A DNA stretch of 64,000 nucleotides, taken from the NCBI GenBank assembly GCA_964030475.1, contig CAXIPT010000040.1:26942-90941 (forward strand), read 5' to 3'. Below the pieces are notes generated by a model that had not been told where the DNA came from, did no database searches, and was given only the letters and a program-made list of their open reading frames with translations. This document shows positions 43,695 through 52,958 of this stretch, piece after piece (positions within the stretch are counted from its first letter, which is position 1; every line of letters begins with the position of its first letter). This DNA is from Tethya wilhelma (Eukaryota; Porifera; Demospongiae; Tethyida; Tethyidae). The position numbers were made by a program, and so were the translations under genes.

Positions 43695-46305
43695 CAGTGT
43701 TTCCCCTAGAAAAAAAATAATGGTCACCAAAGTTAATGCCTTGCCAAAGTCATCATTGCTGTGCTCTGCACGGCCATCTAGGGAGGTTTGGGGGCATGTC
43801 CCCCAAGAAATTTGCATGCTCCAAGATCAATTTTGGTGCAATATGGACAAAATTTGAATTAGTTAATTTGAATAAAATACAGTCTCTTAAAATACACTAC
43901 TTGTGAAAATTAAAAAAAAAAAAAATTTCAATATGTAAAGATTCTTCTAATCTTCATGTTCTTGAATTTGTTCAAAGCTTTATCAAATTGGAAGTTGTGG
44001 ATATCAGGACCTTCAATAGATATACACATTAATCTATTCACAGAAGTGACTTTCAATCTGTTTCTCAATTTAGTTTTTATTCTATTAGCTGTACTAAAAC
44101 CACGTTCACATGATGCTGATGATACTGGTATAACTGCAATTATTAAAAGTAGCTTACTCATGTGAGGAAATAAATCTTGATATCTAGTAGTAACTTCCTT
44201 GATCAAATCAGTGTACGATTTGTTTCTGAATGTCCGAAACATGAACTGTTTGAAAAGAACGAATTCTGACCTGCACTCTTCTGGATCTATAACAGGTTGA
44301 GTAGCACTAGAAGCAGGGAAATAATGGTTTATAAGTGTATCCAAGTGTGTATTTCCATATGTTGCTAACACTTCGGGATCTTTTGGTAGGTTTTGAGGGT
44401 CAAAAATCTGACAAGCAGCCAGTATACCAATATCTGGAAATCTTGACTTCATATTGTCCACAACAGCCTGAACAAACTGTTTCTTAGTTGAATCAAATGT
44501 TCTTTGTTGAGCTAAGGTGGTTTCAATAGGTTGGTTATGGTACATGTTGCCACTTATTTCATCTTTAGCTTTGCTTAAATGAATCCCATCGTGATCTTTG
44601 AGTTGAACTAAAGCTGCAATGCTATTAGTAATACTTGGTTGAATGATGCTAAAGTCAAGCAACTCCCTCTGAAATAACTTGCTAAGCTTTGTAATAATGC
44701 TAAGCACATCTGAAAGGAGACTAGTAAGACAGATGAAGTGGTACGATCTCATAGTCTTTAACAGGCCTGATGCTGAAGGGTCTCCTTCAGCAGCATCTGA
44801 CTCCAACGCAGCCATAACAGAAACCATTGTTCTGCGTAGTGAATCAACAGCTGAGTTAAAACTAAGCAACCTTACTTCAAATACTTTCTTCAATCGAATG
44901 TGAGGATCATCAAAGATCTTCTGCATTTCAGCAAGATTATGTGTTCGTGATGCAGAGTGCTTGAAGTAGCTATAAATAGCACTAAGCTCTTTCTCATATC
45001 GCTTCACAGCATTGACACTTGCAGCTGCTTGTGAGGTGGCAAGAGCTAGTCTATGTGCAACACAGTGTACTGATATCATAAGAGGACAGTAAGTCTTTTA
45101 AGAATAGCAGCAACTCCATTGTCTTTCCCTGTCATAACGGATGCTCCATCTGAGCTTAGTCCAAAGCACTTTTCAATAGGTGTACTAAAAGAATCCAATA
45201 GGGCCTTTATACAAGCTACAATACCGTTTGCATCACATTTGTCCAATTCAACATTACCTAAGAATCTTGTTACACAAACACCATCTAACACTAACCTTGC
45301 AATTACTATCAGAGTTTTGGATGTAGATATGTCAGTAGCCTCATCAATAGTAATTCCAATAAACGGGGATTTACTGAGATCCGATACTATTTCTTCATGA
45401 ATTACCTCTACTATACATTCTTGAAACTCATCAACTATGGTGTACTTGGCATTCTTTGCAACCCTCAGATTTGCAAGAGCTGAACATCCTTGAAGCTCAG
45501 TAAGTTGATTCAGGGACTCATATTTTAGCATTGCAAGTTCTTCCTTAGCTAACCAATAAACATTTGTCAATGCAGCCACAATGGCTTCTTCTTGTTTAAC
45601 AAACTGTCTTTCAAACATTTTTAGTGTAGTAGCACCAGCTCTCTTTTGTTCAACTACAGAAATTGCACGTACATGTTCTTTACATTTGCCATGTTTACCA
45701 ATGTCACTAACTCGCATGTTAGTTGAACCACTTGAGTATGCATTTTGCATACCTGCCTCGAGGCATATTGAACAAAATAGTGCATTGTTTCTATGAACTA
45801 GCCATTTATACATTGTTAGCCACTTACTTTGGAATGAACGTTTAGCCCGTTTACTAGATGGTGGCCCTAATGTGGACGTTGATTGCGAACCACTGCTTGT
45901 ACCACTGGCACTGGCAGAAGCATCAGCATCATACTGATCATATTTGTCATCGTTCACTATTTCTTCTTCCGAATTATCACTTTCTGTTTCACACATTTCA
46001 CAGTCTTCTGCTTCTTGAGAGTCAGCGCTGGGGTTACTATGTGTTTGAACACTAAAAAAGTCAGTTATACACCTAGACGTACTCGCCATGTTCATGAAAC
46101 TACAGATCAGCTGACTTTTGAGCCACGTGGTATTACATAACACTGCAAGGCAGCACGTGTTGCCACGATCATCGTGAGCGCGCGTGAGGCATTACGCGTG
46201 CTTCAAGTTAGCCTTGTGCATGCGTCGTCAAATGCGAATTTATGTCGTGAAATACAGATAATTGTCGCCAATTGACGCAAAAAACGATGTATAGCGGAAA
46301 CACTG
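43695..46305 (-). mobile_element. hAT transposon nested in the MULE transposase (2611 bp)
   Basis: CAGTGTTTCCCCTAG at the left and inverse CAGTGTTTCCGCTAT at the right. A perfect 8-bp duplication CTGCCGCT (43687-43694, 46306-46313) is the hAT signature. It holds one minus-strand transposase gene with a frameshift. Codon phase shows that exact loss of the element plus one duplication would restore the MULE frame. Confidence 0.95.
43928..46089 (-). pseudogene. hAT-family transposase (ZBED/ZNF862-like) with one frameshift
   Basis: The first part (46089-46143 possible starts; MASTSRCITDFF at 46089 preferred) has an acidic stretch, a basic patch (SKRAKRSFQSKW) and a BED/TTF-type zinc finger (CSICLEAG...HGKCKEHV). 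FIGITIDEATDIS and FGLSSDGASVMTGKDNG of the RNase H-like core follow. A frame shift lies around 45076-45100. The second part (45079-43928) starts at LMISVHCVAHRLALA and runs to the C-terminal dimerisation motif SASCERGFSTANRIKTKLRNRL. One base in the AAAAGACTTA region would reconcile the frames, so this copy is probably inactive. Combined length (about 720 aa) is normal for the family. Confidence 0.9.
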
Positions 46306-46787
46306 CTGCCGCTCCTGCTTTAGATATCCAGGATCCTTTATCCCAGTACATGCAAAAGAAAGAATGCAACATACAAAAGATACTGGGATCACTCACACAC
46401 ACTGCTGTACAGAAAACACCAGTGCAGTCACCGACAGTTACACCCCCTTCCACTTTAAATCTCCAAAGCTTCCAACAGCCGTACAATTCTCTGCCTTCTG
46501 TGAGTTTTCAGCCTACTGCAGTCTCTCTTCCTGCATCAACTATGTCTCAAGCTACTTCCCAGGGACAATTTGTTCTTGGAACTGGTGTGAACTTTAACAT
46601 TGGCCCACCCGCTGCATCCATTCACATGCTGCTGTTACTCCCAGTAACATTGGCAACCCTTCATCTGGATGCACAGCTAACTGTAACTCAAAGCCATTCA
46701 CTCTCAAACTTAGGACCAAACAGATCAAGATTTGTCAGTCCTGCCGCAGGGGCTATGAGGGAGAGAATGACTCACTTGGCTTGGTAG

Positions 46788-47284
46788 TTGCACATCCTGA
46801 AAGGAAATTGATCTCGAATCCTGTCACTGGAGCTCAATTTTGGGGGAAAGAATGTAACTCCCACTACCATGCCAATATGATGTGTCTGAAGAAGGTGCAG
46901 AGTTCATTTGAGATTGAAATACCTAAGGAGTTGATCCCTAAGCTAACTGTATTTCAGAAAGTTTACATGATGACGTGCCTTAATGTTTCACCTGTGAAAT
47001 TGGGCCTTCAAATGTGAGCCAATTAGAACTGATCAGTAACAGTGTTGACATTAAATCATATACCATTATCATTCATTATACCTTCATTTAATCATAACCG
47101 TTTCTCTGTGATTAAGTTATAAGTCAGTGCAATTAGGCTTCGATTAATAATTATGATTGTACTGTACTATTGTGATTGCATGGTTGATGTGATTTTCCTT
47201 ATTTCCTCATTTCCTTGTTTCCTTATTTCCGTATTTCCTGATTTCCTATTTCCTGATTTCCTGTTCCTGGTTTTATAAGTACCC
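46788..47284 (+). other. MULE 3' region and right end
   Basis: The alternate frame to 47017 encodes a Cys/His-rich C-terminal stretch. From 47018 to 47180 nothing recognisable. From 47190 the GGAAATN heptamer run and the terminal inverted repeat. Confidence 0.6.
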
Positions 47285-47666
47285 ACACTTCAGTAAGGGG
47301 TCTTTCTCTCCGCAACATTGCAGCAGTGATGCCTGTCGCCTGTTTTGCTATACAATTACATAAATTTATAAATTCATGTATTTTCTTGTAATAATAGGTG
47401 TGGCACCTTTTGCGAAGATCTTGCGAGCCGATCACTTTGGCAGCAATCTCAGTGATGTGTTGGGTGTACACACCCAGGCCAGTTGTCTTGATGTCAAAGA
47501 GGATGTGCAGAGCCTCTGTGTCACTGCCGTCGTCATCAGTGTCCACTTCCTCCGTTGTTGATGTACTCTTTCTCTTGTTCATGCCGTGCCTTCTTCACCT
47601 TCTTCTGTAAGTTGCTGTAGAAACACACCAAGAAACGGTCCACACACCACAAACGATAACACTTAC

Positions 47667-49494
47667 TGCAAATAAACCGACATTTAAGCATGGACTTCTT
47701 GTACCACTCTTGCTGATCCTGCAGGGTGCTGGAGATGGCGTCAGATGGGATTTGTACTCCCATCCTCATGAGGCATAGCACTTTCCACATGGGGCCGAGT
47801 TTCTACAAATACATACTGTATTGATCATAAGTGAAATATTGAATTGTTTGTAACTACCTTGTGACAAATGGCCATATTTGTTTTAGAGATGTAGTGGGAA
47901 TGGCCAAGGTCAGTCCTCTTCCCACGGTACATCAGTGCTAGCCCATGCAACCCCTTGACAGTGTTCTTGGTGATACGTCCACGTTCAGAGACATAGTCTT
48001 GGGGTCGTTCAGCCATCTCCTTCAACAGTGTGTTGAACGGACCACTCTGGGACTCACATGTAAACCTGTGTTTGGAGGTGTATGGTGCCCCATCGTGTTC
48101 CTGTGTATGTAATGCTTAATTTTGTCATCATGCGATTGCATTTGTATTTTTTGTAGTACCTTGTCGTGTTTACACCATTCAGAGGTGTGGTCGTCCCTGC
48201 AACAGTGCTCGTAGAAGTTCTGGATTGCTTCAGAGAACTTTGCAAGTGGGTCTTCCATTTCCAGCACAGAAGCAATGAAGTTGTTGAGGGCAACTTTGCA
48301 ACTGGCAAGGAATGACTCTGGCATTCTCTTGCATCTTGGAAGATCCTGACTACAGCACTGTAGACAATAAAATGTGAGATACATGACTGTAATTGTTCAT
48401 TGTAATCATGAAGAATTAATTACCGTGCACTTGTTCAGTTTAATTTTAGACAGATCATAGTGGAGTGTCTTGGAGCAGTGGTTGCTGCAGTACGTGATGG
48501 TTCCCTCTGGAAAGTGTTGGCAGGAGATGGCATTGAGACTACTGTCCTTGTCTACCACCAACTCCGAAATAACGAATCCCTCTGCCTGCACACCAGTAAG
48601 GATCTCTTCCAGCATGTCACCTTCCACGCTGCCAGTGGTGCCCTCCCAGTTTTGACGTGGACCCCACTTGGTTTGGTGTGCATACCTGGTTGAAATATGA
48701 ATGGTGAGCATTATTTTGATTATAAATTCAACAAAATTACCATGCCACTGCTCCTGTCTTGTAGTCGTGCATGGTGGCAGAACTGTTGTTGGAGTGATGG
48801 CCTCTGGTGAGATAGAACCCATCATACGAGGCCATCCAGTTGGTGTTGTCTCCATGCTGTCGTATCTTCTCCCTCACCTGCTCACACGACCAGTCAGCCA
48901 GTTCAGTGGTATGTGTCTCAAGCCACTCAATGATACGATACCACTGACTATCAGAACACGATGGGACCCCAATCATCCGAGCTATGCAATCGTATTCTGA
49001 AAAGATCTGACCGTTCATCATGAATGACAGAACTGTGTAGTTCATCATCCATGACTTCGTGCTTCCAGTGACGACGGAGGAGTCTGCTCCAGACTTCGAC
49101 AGGTGAAGAGAAGTTCTAGCGATGAGAGACGAGAAGTGATCCATGTCAATGGAGATGCTCTGTTTGTGTAGACAGTCACTGACAGCATCACTGTCTACCT
49201 GAGACCCAGCTTCACCATGGCTGGATTGAGGATCAGGGTTGAGTGGCTCTCTATCCTGGGTAGTGGCTTGCAGCTCCTGTTGCTCTACCTTCTCACCGAC
49301 CAGCTCTTGAAAGATCTGGTCATTGGCAGCTGCTGGAGATTAATTTTGTTGCATTGCTATTCATTGTTCAATCATTGTTTATTGTATGCATTATTTTAAT
49401 ATTTACCTCTCCTGCTGTTCTCTGGTATCTGGTAGGGTTGCCACCTAGCCTTGATAGCTTCCTTTGATGTCTGCTTTCTCTGAGAAAGAGGCAT
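47667..49494 (-). CDS. Kolobok/Mutator-like DDE transposase, 6 exons visible
   Basis: Minus-strand exons 49494-49407, 49332-48741, 48685-48424, 48357-48160, 48100-47858 and 47802-47667 join in phase (1519 bp, about 506 codons), with GT-AG introns of 74, 55, 66, 59 and 55 bp. Start MPLSQRKQTSKEAIKARWQ. The core shows WMASYDGFYLTRGHHSNNSS (exon 2), WEGTTGSVEGDML and LVVDKDSSLNAI (exon 3), HFPEGTITYCSNHCSKTLH, and a C-terminal YEHCCRDDHTSEWCKHDK cysteine/histidine block (exon 4). These recall transposases of the Mutator-like/Kolobok group; family membership is by eye, not by search. Likely catalytic acids are the Asp of SYDGFY and of VVDKD. No stop or frameshift was seen in these six exons. After exon 6 the simple splice (47650 region) runs into ARHEQEKEYINNGGSGH and stops, so either the exonuclease is a separate frame or a further splice joins it. 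Confidence 0.75.
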
Positions 49495-49655
49495 CGTTTT
49501 TTTGCAAAAATAATTGCAATCCAGCTGTTTAGTTGCAGCAAAGAGCCCGTGCATACTTTACACATGCGCAAACTTGTAAGGAGGTTTGTGGTGATGTTAA
49601 ACAACACAATTATTACACAATTCTTCCTGCCCGCGATATTCGCGTGTTGCCACTC

Positions 49656-50033
49656 TTAAAGGCAAAATTAACGTTTTTTCTAAAAAGTGTATTTTTTAGT
49701 CACAGAAAATTTTCTAAGTCGATATTCAGTCAAAAGTTGTTCAACTGTACTTTGAGAAAACTTTGCTTACAATAAACAATGTTTTTCACCTGAAGATAAT
49801 GTTCCAAGTGTTGAAAAAAGTAACTATTCACAAAAGTGTTTCTTTGGTGCTAGAAAATGTTTTTAAGCAAAAATAAACGTTTTTTGTCAAAAGTGTATTT
49901 TTTAGTCACAGAAAATTTTCTAAGTCGATACTCAAAAAGACTAATTTCTTTACCTGTACTATGAGAAAACTTTGTTTATCATAAACAATGTTTTTCACCT
50001 CAAGATAACGTTCCAAATTTTGAAAAAAGACTG
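49656..50033 (-). repeat. Satellite B, inverted, continuing past the TTAA element
   Basis: Resumes as AGGCAAAATTAACG and holds two units. The core TCACAGAAAATTTTCTAAGTCG is at 49697 and 49905. Confidence 0.85.
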
Positions 50034-50137
50034 CGGTGGCTCGGTAGTGTCAAATTCTTTGTGATTGAATCGAAGTTGCACGCCAATTCAATTTGATATT
50101 CGGTTATTTAGATCAGCCATATACGGTAGTCTTTTTT

Positions 50138-51300
50138 CTAAGTGAACGATCTGTTTGCTGACCGTCCAAGGCCTCGTTTTACAAGAAAACAAGCTGTTCT
50201 CTGAGAGAAAAACTCCGACTGCATGCTGAGCAACCGTATGCTATGAAAATGAGCCTGTTTGCTAACAGGACACGGTGTTTGCTCACAGAACAACTCTGAC
50301 CGGATACTTATCGACCTGTTTGCTATGAAGACGAGAGTGTTTGTTGACAGAACACAGTGTTTGCTCACAGAACAACTCTGTCCAGATTCTGATTGACCCG
50401 TTTGCTCTGAGGACAGGCTGTTCGCTGACAAAGCATACTGTTTGCTCACAGAACAACTCTGTCCGGATGCTAATCCACCAGTTTGCTGTGAAGACAGGCT
50501 GTTCGCTAACAGAATGCGCTGTTTGCTCACAGAACAACTCTGTCCGGATGCTGATCTGCCAATTTGCTGTGAGGACAGGCTGTTCACTGACAAAGCATGC
50601 TGTTTGCTCACAGAACAACTCTGTTCGGATACAGATCAACCCGTTTGCTGTGACGACAGGCTGTTCGCTAACAGAACAAATCATGCTGTTTGCTCACAGA
50701 ACAACTCTGGCCGGATGCTAGCTGATTGACCCGTTTGCTATGAATACAAGTCGGGTTAATTGCTAACAGAACACGCTGTTTGCTTACGCAACAACTCTGG
50801 TCCACTGCTGATAAATGAGCCTGTTTGCTATATAAAGAAGACGTGACTGTTTGCTGACAGAACATAGTGTTTGCCCACAGAACAACTCTGTCCGGATGCT
50901 AATCAACCCCTTTGCTGTGACGACAGGCTGTTCGCTAACAGAACATGCTGTTTGCTCACAGAACAACTCTGGCTGGATGCTAGCTGATTGACCCGTTTGC
51001 TATGAATACAAGTCGGGTTAATTGCTAACAGAACACGCTGTCGCAACAACTCTGGTCCACTGCTGATCAATGAGCCTGTTTGCTATATAAAGACGAGGCT
51101 ATTCTCTGACTGAACGCAGTGTTTGCTCACAAAACATGTACAACTCCGATCAGTTGCTGATTGACCAGTTTACAATGAGGACAGTATTTTGAACAGGCTA
51201 TTTGAACAGAATTAATTTGCTCACAGAGTGGCCGAAAAAAAACAAACTCTGACGAGATCTGATCAATTAACCCATATGCTATGAAGATAAACTGTTTACT
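50138..51300. repeat. 84-bp minisatellite, about 12-14 units
   Basis: The motif TTTGCTCACAGAACAACTCTG recurs at about 50280, 50364, 50448, 50526, 50605, 50694, 50872 and 50954, with weaker units to 51124. Each unit also has GTTTGCTGTGAGGACAGGCTGTTCGC. A higher-order copy is visible: about 50690-50830 and 50950-51090 share GATTGACCCGTTTGCTATGAATACAAGTCGGG. Period 84 is a multiple of three, which creates long open frames on both strands (up to 157 codons). No start, domain or codon bias supports a gene. Confidence 0.88.
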
Positions 51301-52082
51301 CACAAAAAAATAGTGCTGATTGACCCACTTGGTATGTAGATGAGACATAATACATGTTATACATGTTCTAGCTAACTTTGCACCTTTACTGAATTGTGTT
51401 GAAGTAATGCCCTGCCAAACAAATGTCATTGTAATTGGTGCACACTTGCATAATGTATACATAAACACTAGTTGTAATAACTATTAATTTTATTATAGAT
51501 TCTAAAATATTCTGTTGTAAAGTTATGTTTTTCACACTATAAGTGTTTGTGCTTAACTACAGTAACTAGTTAGATGATGCAAAACTGGTTTAAAAACTGG
51601 TTAAATTTGACCATCTTAGTAGTATTTAAGCTGATGTTTTTTGAGTTTTTCAGTTTTATATACTAATTTAATATGGAAAATTTTCACTTTTACTTCTATA
51701 ATAATTTATTTTTCGAAGTCTTTTTTGGATTAGAAAATTTTTCTGATCTAACAAATAATTAAAACTACAAGACACTCATGCAGAGGCAATCTTTAATCCA
51801 AAGGAATTTTGCAAAATGACCAAGATCAAACATTCCTCGACGACAGTCGGTGCTAAATCTAATTATACTGGATGAGTTTATGTTTGGACAAAATTAAGTA
51901 CAGAACACAAGCTTAAGGCAAGAAAGTTGGAGCCTTTATTATTATATCACCAATGCATGATATTGTGTACCCAGAAGTATACATAAATTCTGAACAATTC
52001 ATGTTCCAAATAATTGGGCATGCATGCTTGACTTAATCATTATATTAATTGTGTCAAAATATTTCTTCTAACACTATTTACT
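51301..52082. other. AT-rich stretch, nothing recognised
   Basis: No conserved open frame, known repeat end or RNA feature seen. A degenerate AACTGGTTTAAAAACTGGTT direct repeat lies at 51584. Confidence 0.5.
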
Positions 52083-52086
52083 ATAT

Positions 52087-52230
52087 GTGACCGAATTTTG
52101 GAAAACCGACCAGATGTAGTAATATGCGAATTTTGAGATAGCGCTTGCATTGTAATCTACGTCATTGCAGCTAGCTATTTTCCAAATTTGAAGCGGCTAG
52201 GCGCTATAGTTTTGGAGATATGAGCTCAAA
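52087..52230. mobile_element. GTGACC element, copy E, cut by an assembly gap
   Basis: First 144 bp identical in layout to copy B (GTGACCGAATTTTGGAAAAC ... GAGATATGAGCTCAAA), preceded by ATAT (52083-52086). The rest is lost in the run of N. Confidence 0.85.
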
Positions 52231-52280
52231 NNNNNNNNNNNNNNNNNNNNNNNNNNNNNNNNNNNNNNNNNNNNNNNNNN
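52231..52280. other. Assembly gap (50 N)
   Basis: Fifty N of presumably arbitrary length. Different repeats flank it (GTGACC element at left, inverted R2 at right), so the true join is unknown. Confidence 0.95.
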
Positions 52281-52685
52281 ATATGGCCGCCATTAATTTC
52301 TACACTCATGCATAATTCATTAGCTTCTAGAAAATTCGAATTGACGACCCTTTCCACACACAAAAGTGTGCGTTATTTGGAATTAAATACAAGTTGCCTG
52401 GAACAATTTTGTGATACCTGGATGCTCTTGCTCTTCTTTAAAGATGAATCAGGACTCTTATTATCATAACATATAGAAAGGCAAGTAAATATTATGATAC
52501 AGTTCTTGCACTGAGATGTGGAGATGTGTGTTTCACTTCAGTATCAAACAGGCCGCTACACAACTTACTCAGCAGCTCGCTGTTCAGTAGTCTGGCTAGT
52601 CTGGCTTGCCAGACTACTAGCTTAGTTGCTAGCTACACATACCAACTCAAATGTGATTTGTAGAATTATGGAAAAATGAGAACAA
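52281..52685 (-). mobile_element. R2 body, inverted, truncated by the gap
   Basis: Inverse of 17579-17850 and 34043-34450. Between it and the foldback head lies TAGTCTGGCAAGCCAGACT-type sequence shared with 34110-34130. Confidence 0.78.
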
Positions 52686-52958
52686 ACAAGTAAAAAAAAC
52701 GTTGGAAATGTACTGAGACACAGGAATGGCTAAATCGTAAAAAGAACGCAAACAAGCCGATGGAATGGCTGTTAGAGTGTGTAAGGAATTCTTCCTGTGG
52801 GCAAAATGAGAGACTCAATAAGGAGATTGCTAAATGCAGCCCATACAAGAAGAAATCTCCACACACTCTAACAGCCATTCCATCGGCTTGTTTGCGTTCT
52901 TTTTACGATTTAGCCATTCCTTTGTCTCAGTACATTTCCAATGTTTTTTTTTACTTGT
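52686..52958. mobile_element. 273-bp foldback repeat (head of R2), copy 3
   Basis: ACAAGTAAAAAAAACG to TTTTTTTTACTTGT with long arms. Here the head is to the right of the body, as expected for an inverted R2 copy. Confidence 0.88.

Larger units (their letters stand above)
40304..46787 (+). pseudogene. MULE transposase gene with SWIM finger, broken by a hAT insertion
   Basis: Exons visible: 40304-40449 (starts MFRADLTIDLTK), 40716-40883 (Ser/acid-rich), a short region about 41009-41062, about 41145-41413 (FIVDLHKLDDPADVRADENG, a FLYWCH/FAR1-like N-terminal region) and 41764-43694, continuing at 46314. Splice sites 40450, 40715, 40884, 41414 and 41763 are canonical; the join between about 41062 and 41145 is unresolved. 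The catalytic core has D at 42267 (SVDPTFNLG), D at 42471 (FGTDGEPEL) and E at 42882 (NASESINHVIK). A SWIM finger CCDDKC...CSHVV lies at 43363-43413. The hAT inserts between Ala-Ala and Pro; joined across it, the frame continues as PALDIQDPLSQ. A further frame change near 46610-46640 separates this from the likely C-terminus (CQSCRRGYEGENDS...HYHANMMC, to 47017). Confidence 0.85.
40049..47284 (+). mobile_element. Mutator-like element (MULE), 7236 bp
   Basis: Ends GGGTACTTATAAAACCAGG and its inverse (CCTGGTTTTATAAGTACCC) are flanked by a perfect 9-bp duplication ACACTTCAG (40040-40048, 47285-47293), the Mutator signature. Just inside, both ends carry runs of a degenerate heptamer GGAAATN (40067-40123 and 47190-47260). 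It encodes one plus-strand transposase, interrupted by a hAT element. Excising it with one duplication restores the exonuclease reading frame. Confidence 0.93.
39288..47582 (-). pseudogene. DnaQ-like (DEDDh) exonuclease of the TTAA element, split by a MULE
   Basis: Minus-strand exons: 47582 (or a spliced start near 47519) to 47294, continuing at 40048-39965; then 39895-39668; then 39592-39288 (stop 39288-39290). Introns are 69 and 75 bp, GT-AG and in phase. Motif I is FDIKTTG at 47487-47505, where the usual DxE has lysine instead of glutamate. Motif II is LVAHNGFSFD (39863-39892). Motif III is AHRAIADVEAM (39560-39593). The family degrades DNA or RNA 3' to 5' with two metals; loss of the motif I glutamate predicts an inactive enzyme. 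A TGA sits in frame at about 39709, between motifs II and III. The MULE interrupts ERPLTEV; across the insertion the frame continues as FPDFISWVTLLIEEV. It lies downstream of the DDE transposase on the same strand; the join at 47667-47582 needs an alternative acceptor (for example 47519) or a frameshift. Confidence 0.78.
37952..49655 (-). mobile_element. 11.7-kb TTAA-inserting transposon (Kolobok-like) with three nested elements
   Basis: Left end GGGTGGTCGG and right end CCACTC are flanked by TTAA (37948-37951, 49656-49659). Joining the flanks with one TTAA gives GAAAATGTTTTAAAGGCAAAAT, which satellite B shows uninterrupted (32605-32625, and inverse near 24455). The outermost bases GG...TC agree with a short inverted repeat only (GRGTGG). 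Subtracting the MULE (7236 + 9 bp) and MITE (624 + 3 bp) leaves an element of about 3.8 kb. It carries one minus-strand gene system: a DDE transposase (49494-47667), then a DnaQ-like exonuclease. TTAA target, purine...pyrimidine termini and the transposase type suggest Kolobok; piggyBac is the alternative. Confidence 0.82.

Noticed and set aside
47340..47400. An intron inside the first exonuclease exon
   Set aside because: GT and AG are available, but the unspliced frame has normal spacing between motif I and the TGIT motif, while splicing would shift the frame.
50138..50611. 157-aa Ser/Gln-rich repeat protein
   Set aside because: Produced by an 84-bp tandem repeat with a period divisible by three; frames on the other strand are just as open.
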